In this document: piece by piece, positions 1 through 6,514 of the stretch
Numbering within the stretch: the stretch's first letter is position 1
Layout of the letters: the number at the start of each line of letters is the position of its first letter
Origin: Actinomycetes bacterium
Lineage (GTDB): Bacteria; Actinomycetota; Acidimicrobiia; Acidimicrobiales; RAAP-2
DNA length: 7,553 nucleotides
NCBI GenBank assembly: GCA_021781315.1
Contig: JAJXXB010000132.1
Coordinates: forward strand, 1 to 7,553
Direction of reading: 5' to 3'
The notes under the pieces: model-generated
Databases searched by the model: none
The model's input: the letters and a program-made list of their open reading frames with translations, nothing else
What the model was told of the DNA's origin: nothing
Made by a program: the position numbers and the translations under genes

Positions 1-1
1 C

Positions 2-1264
2 TACGGCTGGTACGTGGGCTGGATCTACGGCTTCGCCCTGCTCGCGACGGTCGCCTCGGTCGACTCGGGCGCGGTGCTCTACATCGTGGACCTGTGCAAC
101 CTCTGGTTCAAGACCAACCTCAACCCGTCCAACCACGTCACGATCTTCGTGATCGTCGGAATCTTCTTCGTGCTCTCGGGGCTGCTCAACGCCGTCGGCG
201 CGAAGATCATGGGCCGCGTCGCGAACCTCGGTGTCTACGTCGAGACGATCGGCACGTTCGGCGTCTTCCTCGCCCTCGCGATCCACGGCTTTCACCAGGG
301 CTTCGGGTTCCTCTTTTCCTCCCAGCACGTCGAGAGCGTCGCCCAGAACCCCTTCGGCGTGAACCTGACCGGAAACTGGCTGCTCGGGGCGGCCCTCGTC
401 GCCGTGCTCGCCAACGCCTACATCTTCTACGGCTTCGAGTCGGCCGGGGACATCTCCGAAGAGACGCTCAACGCACACCACAACGTGCCCCGGGCCATGC
501 GAAACGCCCTCCTCTACGGCGGCATCGCCTCGTTCGTCCTGGTGCTCGGGCTCTTGCTCGCCACACCCAAGACGGGCATCAAGGGCGTGGTCTCGGGTGG
601 CATCCCCGTGGTGCTCGCCCAGTTGCCCAGCTACGTCACTGACTTCTTCTTGGTGATGGTGGTCGTCGCCTTCTTCAGTTGCGGTACCGCCGTGCAGGGC
701 GCGGGAGCGCGCGTCGCCTACGCGCTCGCGCGCGACGGCGCCGTGCCGAGCAGCGACTGGGTGAAGAAAGTGTCGCCACGCTTCAAGACGCCCGCCAACG
801 CGATCGCCATCGGGGTGGTCGTGCCGTTCCTCTTCATGCTCTTGGTGCTCGTGAACCCGACCAAGCCCATCCACATGCTCTGGTTCACCTACCCGGCCAA
901 CGTCAACGCCCTCTACGCGCTGGTGTCCTTCGCCGTCTCGGGGATCTACCTGTCGTTCTTCTTGACCGTCCTCGGCGCATTCATCGCGCGACTGCGCGGC
1001 TGGCAACCGAGCGGCTCGTTCAAGTTGGGCCGGTGGGGGGTCCCGGTGACCGTGACGGGAATGGCGTATCTGTTGGTCATGCTCGTGAACATCGTGTGGC
1101 CGAGCTCGCTCGCGAGTGGACGCGCCCTCTTTAACTACGGGTGGATCACCTTGCTCGTCATGTTCGTCATCGTCGCCATCGGCGCGATCTACGAGAGCAT
1201 CGCGCGCCCCGACCGGCGAGTCGCCACGCACCGCATCGAAGAGCCCATCACCGCGATCGAGTAA
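2..1264 (+). CDS. APC-superfamily amino acid permease, C-terminal part (5' end cut by window edge)
   Basis: Inner-membrane transporter that probably imports amino acids or related amines by proton-coupled or exchange transport. The reading frame is open from base 2, so the N-terminus (roughly the first two or three helices, if the family length of about 500 residues applies) lies outside the window; 420 residues are visible. The visible part is a series of about nine to ten hydrophobic helices. Two family signatures are clear: YGFESAGDISEE followed by an N-x-PRAM motif (visible residues about 143-165), and ARVAYALARDGAVP followed by a TPANAI stretch (about 236-268). The C-terminus is a short charged cytoplasmic tail ending at a TAA. 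Eukaryote-like GABA/choline permeases share this layout, but the substrate cannot be assigned. No partner gene follows in the same direction; the next gene is convergent. Confidence 0.9.
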   Translation, partial: YGWYVGWIYGFALLATVASVDSGAVLYIVDLCNLWFKTNLNPSNHVTIFVIVGIFFVLSGLLNAVGAKIMGRVANLGVYVETIGTFGVFLALAIHGFHQGFGFLFSSQHVESVAQNPFGVNLTGNWLLGAALVAVLANAYIFYGFESAGDISEETLNAHHNVPRAMRNALLYGGIASFVLVLGLLLATPKTGIKGVVSGGIPVVLAQLPSYVTDFFLVMVVVAFFSCGTAVQGAGARVAYALARDGAVPSSDWVKKVSPRFKTPANAIAIGVVVPFLFMLLVLVNPTKPIHMLWFTYPANVNALYALVSFAVSGIYLSFFLTVLGAFIARLRGWQPSGSFKLGRWGVPVTVTGMAYLLVMLVNIVWPSSLASGRALFNYGWITLLVMFVIVAIGAIYESIARPDRRVATHRIEEPITAIE

Positions 1265-1304
1265 TCGGGGCGAACCAACTCGACGAGATCAGACGACTCG
1301 TCCC

Positions 1305-1334
1305 CGAGGGTCCCTTCCAACGGCAGGGCCCTCG
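1305..1334 (+). terminator. Candidate terminator hairpin after the permease
   Basis: Arms 1305-1313 and 1326-1334 pair over 9 bp (one G-U pair) around a 12-nt loop, about 40 nt after the permease stop. There is no U-tract, which is common for actinobacterial terminators, so termination is inferred from position and stem strength only. Confidence 0.45.
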
Positions 1335-1571
1335 TGAAACCGGGTCGAGACCTCCCGTGAGATCGTGCGGGGCGGCTCGGTTTTCTGCGCCGCGGGTCGC
1401 GTCGACCCGGCCTCGGCCATGTTCGAGCCGGCGGCCGATTCGTAGCGGATCACCCGGCCCGCCATGGGCCAGGTCGCCAACCACGTCGTCGGTCCCAGAG
1501 CGAAGTGCGGTGTCGGACATCTCCCCACACGCACGCGCCGTGCCCTGGCAGTGCCGTCGTGCGTGTTCGCG

Positions 1572-1602
1572 CCTCGATCACGCACTAAAGGCGTGATCGA
1601 GG
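1572..1602. terminator. Perfect 12-bp hairpin between convergent genes, likely bidirectional terminator
   Basis: CCTCGATCACGC (1572-1583) and GCGTGATCGAGG (1591-1602) are exact reverse complements separated by a 7-nt loop (ACTAAAG). It starts 23 nt downstream of the propeller gene's stop on the - strand and also lies downstream of the permease. No T-run follows on either strand. Position and perfection make a terminator the best reading; a protein-binding palindrome is the alternative. Confidence 0.6.
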
Positions 1603-1625
1603 TCGTCGCTCTGGTCGAGCAAGGT

Positions 1626-3005
1626 TCAGGTTGTCGCGTGCCACCCTCGGGGACAGACTGAGCCCGCCATGGTGTAGTGCCGTGTTGCCGACCCGCGAGC
1701 ACACGTCAACCCCGGCGCAGCGGCGAAGGCGTCCATCGAGGTCGCGTATGGTGTGCCGTAACCAGTGATCACCTGCACCCCGTAGGGAACGAACAGCGAG
1801 AGTCCCGTGAAGGTGCACGAGGTCGTCGACGTGTTCTCGGTGAAGCCAGTGGGGTCGCGGTACCCGAGTAGCAGGACGCATCGGTAGGGCGCACTGCCGC
1901 CGGACCACGTGAGTGCCAGCGTCGGGCCCGTGCGCGTCGCCACGAGCGATCGGGGGTGACTGAGGCTCAGGTCGGCGAGCGGAACAGCCACGATATTCTG
2001 CCCGTCGTAATTGCCCACGTACAAGGTGTTGTTCACGACCGTAAGCGGCTGGGGCCCATCGACGGCGGGCGTCGAGTTATCGGCGACGTCGAACAGTTCA
2101 CCGTTGGTAAACGTCGCCGGGTTCCCGGTCGACTCGACCTGAGTCAACTGGGGCGCCGTCACCATCACGATGGACGGGTACCCTGCATTCGGATAGTAGG
2201 TACCGCTGTAGAGATTCCCGGCCGAATCGAACGCGAGGCCCGTCAATCCACCAGAATCGCCAGCGCCCCAGTCGATGACGACTTGGGCGCCGTTGCCGAC
2301 GGTGGCGGGCGACGTGAGCGACGCGAGGGTCGACGCCGGGACCTCGTCGACTTGGCCATCGTACTTATCAGCGACGAAGAGGTTGCCCGCTGCGTCAAAA
2401 ACCATCTGCTGCAGATCGCCGTCGCTCGCAGTTGTCAACACCGTGGAGATCGCGGAAGTGGCGAGATCCACCCGATAGACGTCGCCCGTCCTCTGGTCCG
2501 AGACGTAGAGGTACTGACCACCCGGGCTCAGGACCAGTCCCGATAGGTCGGACCAGGGCCTCGCGAGCGACAGGGTTGAGGTCGTATTGGTCGCGGGGTG
2601 GTACACGTAGATGTTGGTGTCTGAGCTATTCGTGAAATAGATGGTTCCGTCACTCGCGACCGCGATACCGGCGTCCCACTGACCCGCCGTCGCTGCGGTC
2701 GTCGTCACGGGAGCAGGCAGTGGCTGAACGGGTTGCCCGGTTGCGGCCTGCGTCAGTTGCGTCGCGGAGAAGTCGTAGAGCGGGCTCGCCGAATCGCTCG
2801 TGTACGAATAACTGAGGAGACCCCCGTTGCCATCGGGCGCGAGACCGTAGGACTGACCGATGTTGTTGGCCACCGTGTACCACTCGCCGGCGGACGTCAC
2901 GGCACTGAACGAGGTGCCCCCTGCTGCGGCGGCGACAACCGGAACGCCCAGGCCGATCACCAGCGTACCAATGCAACAGGCAACTGCGCGTCGAAGGCTC
3001 ACCAT
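1626..3005 (-). CDS. Secreted beta-propeller (NHL/SMP-30-like) protein with C-terminal fibronectin-III-like domain
   Basis: A 459-residue exported protein of unknown function. An N-terminal signal peptide is visible: basic residues at 5-6, hydrophobic core 7-27, likely cleavage near the run of alanines at 25-28. Residues about 50-345 contain repeated blade-like strands of the type D-x-x-G-N/T-L/I-Y/F-x-x-(D/N): around 118-135, 160-180, 204-219, 259-271 and 323-341. This pattern is typical of NHL, SMP-30 and YncE-like propellers. Residues about 350-428 look like a fibronectin-III/Ig-like domain (LALTWSGG, then the VPYGVQV strand). The last 28 residues (two cysteines, no anchor or sortase motif) match nothing I know. 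The frame stays open upstream to 3203, but the ATG at 3005 is chosen because it has a good Shine-Dalgarno site and immediately begins a signal peptide, while the upstream translation looks non-coding. Probably binds or cleaves something outside the cell, or is structural; catalysis is not shown. Confidence 0.85.
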   Translation of the reverse strand: MVSLRRAVACCIGTLVIGLGVPVVAAAAGGTSFSAVTSAGEWYTVANNIGQSYGLAPDGNGGLLSYSYTSDSASPLYDFSATQLTQAATGQPVQPLPAPVTTTAATAGQWDAGIAVASDGTIYFTNSSDTNIYVYHPATNTTSTLSLARPWSDLSGLVLSPGGQYLYVSDQRTGDVYRVDLATSAISTVLTTASDGDLQQMVFDAAGNLFVADKYDGQVDEVPASTLASLTSPATVGNGAQVVIDWGAGDSGGLTGLAFDSAGNLYSGTYYPNAGYPSIVMVTAPQLTQVESTGNPATFTNGELFDVADNSTPAVDGPQPLTVVNNTLYVGNYDGQNIVAVPLADLSLSHPRSLVATRTGPTLALTWSGGSAPYRCVLLLGYRDPTGFTENTSTTSCTFTGLSLFVPYGVQVITGYGTPYATSMDAFAAAPGLTCARGSATRHYTMAGSVCPRGWHATT

Positions 3006-3012
3006 CGCGTCG

Positions 3013-3021
3013 TCCTCTCTC
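3013..3021 (-). promoter_or_regulatory. Shine-Dalgarno site of the propeller gene
   Basis: On the - strand the sequence GAGAGAGGA ends 7 nt before the ATG at 3005. It decides the start over the longer in-frame options. This is the clearest ribosome binding site in the window and contrasts with the apparently leaderless genes further right. Confidence 0.65.
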
Positions 3022-3051
3022 AACTCGCGCCTGCTTGGAGGCGTCAATAAA

Positions 3052-3079
3052 ATCGTAGTACACCTGTTGGTCGGGTTAA
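3052..3079 (-). promoter_or_regulatory. Candidate promoter of the propeller gene
   Basis: Reading the - strand, TTAACC (3079-3074) and TACGAT (3057-3052) are separated by 16 nt and resemble -35 TTGACA (4/6) and -10 TANNNT elements. The predicted transcript would start near 3045 and carry a leader of about 40 nt that includes the Shine-Dalgarno site. The surrounding sequence is locally AT-rich compared with the rest of the window. Confidence 0.45.
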
Positions 3080-3462
3080 TCAGTACGTCGCTCTTCTCAA
3101 GCAGTGCCGTACCACTCACCGCCGATACTGCTCCGCGAAGGTCCGCGTGGCGGCCAGCACAGAGCCGAAGGGCACGGGCAACGCGACGTCCCACGACGAA
3201 CATGACTCGAGCGTGACCGAGTCCGCTCGGCGGATGGCGCTTCGTTCAGCCGATCCCGATTACCAAGACCACAAACGCCCGACCGCTCGAAACCTCTTCC
3301 GGCTCGCGAGCACGCCACGAAGGCGGCCGCGCACGATGCCACCATGGTCACCTCGAATCGCGCCACACAACCAGTGCCCACCGAGCAGCCGCACGACCCG
3401 ACGAGGTCGACCGCGCTCGGAGCCCGCTCGGCCCACGACTGGGAGTCACGCCCACGATGGCT

Positions 3463-3491
3463 GCGGCGGCGCCGTTGACGTCGCCGCCTGC
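3463..3491 (-). terminator. Candidate GC-rich terminator hairpin after the hydrolase gene
   Basis: GGCGGCG (3465-3471) pairs with CGCCGCC (3482-3488) across a 10-nt loop, and two further G-C pairs (3463-3464 with 3490-3491) extend the stem past a single bulged T. It begins about 45 nt downstream of the hydrolase stop codon. No U-tract. A second, weaker 7-bp hairpin (3522-3528 with 3538-3544) straddles the stop codon itself. Confidence 0.4.
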
Positions 3492-3536
3492 GGGGTTCGA
3501 ACACCACGATCGCTACGTGCCACGCCTGTTCACCAG

Positions 3537-5153
3537 TCAGGCGTACGCAACGCCCGTCCACGCGTCGATCACCATCACCCGCTCAACACTCACCTCGTAG
3601 AGTGCCATCTGGTCGTATCGACGGGCGAGGGCGACGGCCAGGTCTCGATCGGTGAGCGCGACCCCCACCTCGATCGGGTGGACGCCACGTGAATCGCGCG
3701 CGCGGGTCGGTGCCACCATCACGCCACGCACGCTGAGCCGCGCCGCCAAATCGGCGCGGTCCGCGGCGTTGCGTGCGTCGTCGCGCACCACCGAGTCCGG
3801 GTTGTCACTCGAGACCACGTAGAAGCGGCCGACGCGTACCGCGTAGTCGTGAGCGGACACGACGGTACCCTCGACCTCGACCTCGAGCTCGGTCGGGGGC
3901 ACCCGGTAGACGGCGAGTCTCGCCTCGTCGAGATGGGGCCGAGCGGCCGCCACACTCGCTGCGAAGGTAATCGCGGCGCGCGTCGTCGCCGACGTGCGCG
4001 GACTCGCCGTCAGATCAAAGGCGTGCTGGGTGAGGGGCAGCTCGACGTAGTAGATCGGGGCCACGCAGCGCGCGCGAAAGGCCGCCACGAAGTTGCGCGC
4101 CACCTGGACGTCCACGAGGGTGTCGGTCGCGCCCTGGACGACGAAGAAGGGTGGTGCGTCGGCGCGCAGCCGGTGCAGCGGGCTTAAGGACCGGTAGAGG
4201 TCCTCGTTTCCCGTAAAGGGCATCTGGACGACCCGGTGCTCGAGCAGCCGGCGCAGCCCCTGACCGAGGCCGCGCCAGTGGTCCTCGTCCCCAGTCATCT
4301 CGAGCACGCCGTAGAAGGAGAGACAGCCCCGCACCGAAAGATCCAGCGACGCATCCTCGCCAGTGCGCCACGCCCGGTCGTCACCGGCGAGCGCCGCCAG
4401 GGCCGCCAGGTGCCCCCCAGCCGAGCCGCCCGCGATGACGACACGGTCGGGGTCCCCGCCGTAGGCGGCGATCTCGCGCTTCACCCACGCGAGGGTGCGG
4501 ATCACGTCCTCGATCTGGGCCGGCCAGGGGTCGCGCGGGGCGAGCCGGTAGTTCGCCGCGACGACGATCCAGCCGCGCGCGCAGAACTCGTGGAGCATCG
4601 GGCGACCCTGCTCGCGCTTGTCCCCGAAGGTCCAGGCGCCCCCGTGGATGTAGAAGATGACCGGCGCACCCCCGAGATCGTCGCTCGTGCGCCACACGTC
4701 GAGGCGGTGTCGCGGCTCGGGGCCGTAGGGGACGTTCTTTTCGACAATCAGCCCGCGCGGGTGAAACGGCAGCTTCAGCGCCGTACGCCACCAGCGCCCG
4801 TAGACGTCCTCGCGCGGACCAGCGACGACGAGCGGTCGGTCGGGGGCGTTAGCCATCGCCGCGACGACGACGCGCCGGGCCCGCCACGCGGCGACAAAGA
4901 GCGCCAGGTTGCCACCGATGACGACGAGGGCGAGGACCGCCACGACCGGATCGATCCAGCCGACGGGCCACCCCCACCAGGCGAGCAGCCCGAGCAGGGC
5001 GAGCTCCACCGTGATCGCCTGGGTCGGCAGCTCACCGGCCACCCACCCGACGGGGTAGCTGAGGGCAGCCAGCACCCCGCGCCGACGTGGGCGCAGTGCC
5101 GTCACCGCGACGAGCGCGAGCCACGCGCTCACCAGCGCCACGACGTAGGCCAT
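3537..5153 (-). CDS. Membrane-tethered alpha/beta-hydrolase (carboxylesterase, HSL/BD-FAE type) fused to a DUF3293-like domain
   Basis: Predicted 538-residue serine hydrolase acting on an ester substrate. Residues 1-20, about 27-60 and 68-90 are hydrophobic and suggest three N-terminal membrane segments. The catalytic domain (about 130-405) has an oxyanion-hole motif HGGAW at 170-174, a nucleophile elbow GGSAGG with Ser244, a probable acid Asp344 (QGATDTLVD) and His377 (QHAF), so the triad looks complete. Residues about 412-530 form an extra domain resembling DUF3293: YVVSSDNP (445-452), Asn462, Glu495 and the DQMALYE segment (514-520) fall where that family has its tyrosine/asparagine-proline, asparagine, glutamate and glutamine positions. 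That assignment is from memory of the family pattern. The frame continues upstream to 6020 antisense to the next gene, but the ATG at 5153 is chosen because it begins the first membrane segment and follows a promoter-like sequence. No Shine-Dalgarno site is visible. Divergent from the oxidoreductase operon. Confidence 0.87.
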   Translation of the reverse strand: MAYVVALVSAWLALVAVTALRPRRRGVLAALSYPVGWVAGELPTQAITVELALLGLLAWWGWPVGWIDPVVAVLALVVIGGNLALFVAAWRARRVVVAAMANAPDRPLVVAGPREDVYGRWWRTALKLPFHPRGLIVEKNVPYGPEPRHRLDVWRTSDDLGGAPVIFYIHGGAWTFGDKREQGRPMLHEFCARGWIVVAANYRLAPRDPWPAQIEDVIRTLAWVKREIAAYGGDPDRVVIAGGSAGGHLAALAALAGDDRAWRTGEDASLDLSVRGCLSFYGVLEMTGDEDHWRGLGQGLRRLLEHRVVQMPFTGNEDLYRSLSPLHRLRADAPPFFVVQGATDTLVDVQVARNFVAAFRARCVAPIYYVELPLTQHAFDLTASPRTSATTRAAITFAASVAAARPHLDEARLAVYRVPPTELEVEVEGTVVSAHDYAVRVGRFYVVSSDNPDSVVRDDARNAADRADLAARLSVRGVMVAPTRARDSRGVHPIEVGVALTDRDLAVALARRYDQMALYEVSVERVMVIDAWTGVAYA

Positions 5154-5158
5154 CACCC

Positions 5159-5188
5159 ATTGTGGCCATCGACGCGCACCGCTGGCAA
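5159..5188 (-). promoter_or_regulatory. Candidate promoter of the hydrolase gene (leaderless)
   Basis: On the - strand TTGCCA (5188-5183; 5/6 to TTGACA) and CACAAT (5164-5159; 4/6 to TATAAT) are 18 nt apart. The -10 ends 5 nt before the ATG at 5153, so the transcript would start at or next to the start codon, consistent with the missing ribosome binding site. It interleaves with the opposite-strand promoter. Confidence 0.45.
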
Positions 5189-5198
5189 AACCTACGAT
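5169..5198 (+). promoter_or_regulatory. Candidate promoter of the oxidoreductase operon (leaderless)
   Basis: TCGACG (5169-5174; 4/6 to TTGACA) and TACGAT (5193-5198) are 18 nt apart. The -10 ends exactly 6 nt before the ATG at 5205, where transcription would be expected to begin, and there is no Shine-Dalgarno sequence. A leaderless mRNA is therefore likely. Confidence 0.5.
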
Positions 5199-5206
5199 GG
5201 GCCCAT
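5197..5206. repeat. 10-bp perfect palindrome across -10 end and start codon
   Basis: ATGGGCCCAT is its own reverse complement and spans the last two bases of the -10 box, the predicted transcription start and the first two bases of the start codon. Position suits an operator, but a 10-bp palindrome in GC-rich DNA can arise by chance. Confidence 0.3.
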
Positions 5207-6089
5207 GACGACCCCCACCCTTGACGCACTGCGCGGCACCACCGGACTGTGGACGATGACCCTGGACGCCCAGCCCGTCGAGGACCTGCGCGCCATCGTG
5301 GCCGAGCTCGACGGGCTCGGCTTTTCCGCCCTGTGGCTGCCCGAGGCTTGGGGGCGCGAGGCGCTCGTGAACGCGAGCCTCGCGCTCGCGGCGAGCACGA
5401 GGATGACGATAGCCACGGGCATCGCCTCGATCTGGGCCCGCGACGCCGTCGCCGCGGTGAACGGCGCGCGCACGCTCAGTGCCGCGAGCGCCGAGCGCTT
5501 CGTGCTCGGGCTCGGCGTGAGCCACCGGCCCCTCGTCGAGCGCCTGCGCGGGCACCACTACGAGAGCCCGCTCGCGGCGATGCGCGCCTACCTCGAGGCG
5601 ATGGACGCGGCCCCGATGCACGCCGCCGATGCGAACGAGCGCACCCCGCGGGTGATCGCCGCCCTCGGGCCGAAGATGCTCGAGCTCGCCGCGAGTCACG
5701 CCGATGGCGCGCACACCTACCTGGTGACCCCCGAGCACACCGCCAGTGCGCGAGCCCATCTCGGACGGGCCTTCCTCGCCGTCGAGCAGGCCGTCGTCCT
5801 CGGGGCCAGCCGCGAGGACTTCTTGCAGCGCGCCCACGCCCACCTCGACTTCTACACCGGCCTCGAGAACTACCGCAACAACTGGAAGCGCCTGGGCTTT
5901 GCCGACGAGGACTTCGTGCGCGGCGGGTCCGAACGACTCTGTGACGCGATGGTCGTGCACGGTGACCGCGACGAGGTCCGCGCTCGCGTCGCCGAGCACC
6001 TCGCCCTCGGCGCCGACCACGTCTGTCTGCAGGTCCTCGGCCCCGACGTCAGCCAGCCGCCGCTCGAGGACTGGCGCGCACTCGCGTGA
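5205..6089 (+). CDS. LLM-class (luciferase-like) F420-dependent oxidoreductase
   Basis: Predicted 294-residue soluble TIM-barrel enzyme that would use coenzyme F420 (or FMN) to oxidise or reduce an unknown substrate. The N-terminal half is typical of the family: an early strand GLWTM (14-18), a helix then GFSALWLPEAWG (39-50), the barrel strand MTIATGIASIWARD (67-80), and RFVLGLGVSH (98-107) with the usual glycine-rich phosphate-binding turn. It most resembles the F420-dependent subfamily described for mycobacterial proteins such as MSMEG_4141 (TIGR03620), judged from memory. The C-terminal half (NYRNNWKRLGF, 222-232; GADHVCLQVLG, 269-279) also fits. The ATG at 5205 follows a -10 box by 6 nt, and no upstream start is preferable although the frame stays open antisense to the hydrolase gene. 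It is the first gene of an operon with the SRPBCC gene, which overlaps its stop. Confidence 0.88.
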   Translation: MTTPTLDALRGTTGLWTMTLDAQPVEDLRAIVAELDGLGFSALWLPEAWGREALVNASLALAASTRMTIATGIASIWARDAVAAVNGARTLSAASAERFVLGLGVSHRPLVERLRGHHYESPLAAMRAYLEAMDAAPMHAADANERTPRVIAALGPKMLELAASHADGAHTYLVTPEHTASARAHLGRAFLAVEQAVVLGASREDFLQRAHAHLDFYTGLENYRNNWKRLGFADEDFVRGGSERLCDAMVVHGDRDEVRARVAEHLALGADHVCLQVLGPDVSQPPLEDWRALA

Positions 6090-6514
6090 CGACGATCACG
6101 GTGCGCGCGCACTACCCCGAGTCACCCCACGTCGTCTGGAACGAACTACGGGTGATCGAGCGACACGTCGCCTGGATGGCCGACGCGCGCACCCTCGACT
6201 TCGAGGGTGACCAACGCGAGGGCGTCGGCACCACGTTTCGCGTGCGCACCACGGTCGGGCCCTTTTCGACGACCGACGTCATGACGGTGACGCGCTGGGT
6301 GCCCAACCGGGTGATGGGCGTCGAGCACCGTGGGCTCGTGCGAGGAACGGGACAGTTCACGCTCGTGGCTGACCCGGCCGGCGCCGAGGTCACCTGGGAG
6401 GAGACCCTCCACTTCCCGTGGTGGCTCGGCGGTCCTCTGGGCGCCGCACTCGCCACGCCGGTCCTGCGGGCGATCTGGCGGGCGAACCTCGCGCGACTCG
6501 GCGAACTGCTCTAA
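6086..6514 (+). CDS. SRPBCC-family (polyketide cyclase/dehydrase-like) protein
   Basis: A 142-residue protein of the START/Bet v 1 fold, which forms a cavity for hydrophobic ligands. The order of elements fits: strand ITVRAHYPESPHVVWNEL (4-21), the helix with VIERHVAWM (23-31), a hydrophilic turn then GVGTTFRVRT (46-55), strands to about 110 (TGQFTLVAD, VTWEETLHF), and a long C-terminal amphipathic helix (117-142). It starts at a GTG that overlaps the TGA of the oxidoreductase by 4 bases (GTGA), so translation is probably coupled and the two products made together. Its role is likely to bind or present a lipophilic molecule, possibly the oxidoreductase substrate; this is inference. Its TAA overlaps the stop of the convergent membrane-protein gene. 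Confidence 0.82.
   Translation: MTTITVRAHYPESPHVVWNELRVIERHVAWMADARTLDFEGDQREGVGTTFRVRTTVGPFSTTDVMTVTRWVPNRVMGVEHRGLVRGTGQFTLVADPAGAEVTWEETLHFPWWLGGPLGAALATPVLRAIWRANLARLGELL

Larger units (their letters stand above)
1265..1625. other. Convergent intergenic spacer, 361 bp
   Basis: Lies between the stop of the permease (+) and the stop of the propeller gene (-). Short open frames on both strands give arginine/proline-rich, low-complexity translations typical of non-coding high-GC DNA, with no recognisable domain. What it does hold is two convincing hairpins near its two ends (1305-1334 and 1572-1602), listed separately. I see no tRNA, repeat array or mobile-element remnant. Confidence 0.6.
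3006..3536. other. Intergenic region, 531 bp, no convincing gene
   Basis: Lies between the start of the propeller gene and the end of the hydrolase gene, both on the - strand. The right-most part near 3006-3080 holds the propeller gene's promoter and ribosome binding site, and 3463-3491 holds a hairpin. The remaining open frames on either strand translate to arginine-, serine- and proline-rich sequence without hydrophobic cores or motifs, so I call no gene. A decayed gene is possible but I cannot recognise one. Confidence 0.55.

Noticed and set aside
1456..1470. GGCCC/GGGCC short inverted repeat in the first spacer
   Set aside because: Only 5 bp of stem; expected by chance in GC-rich DNA.
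3006..3203. Longer start for the propeller protein at 3203
   Set aside because: The extra 66 residues would bury the signal peptide, have no ribosome binding site and span the candidate promoter.
3490..3505. GGGGTTCGAAC, resembling a tRNA T-loop
   Set aside because: The 5-bp T-stem cannot form on either strand and no acceptor, D or anticodon arms are present nearby.
3097..3561. 154-codon frame on the - strand in the gene-poor spacer
   Set aside because: Arg/Ser-rich translation without hydrophobic core or motif, and it overlaps the hydrolase C-terminus out of frame.
4236..5204. Upstream extension of the oxidoreductase frame on the + strand
   Set aside because: Antisense to the hydrolase catalytic domain and rich in Arg, Pro, Asp and Glu; a typical shadow frame in high-GC DNA.
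5154..6020. Upstream extension of the hydrolase frame, open on the - strand to 6020
   Set aside because: It is antisense to the oxidoreductase gene, translates to charged, low-complexity sequence, and the clear membrane segment and promoter support the start at 5153.
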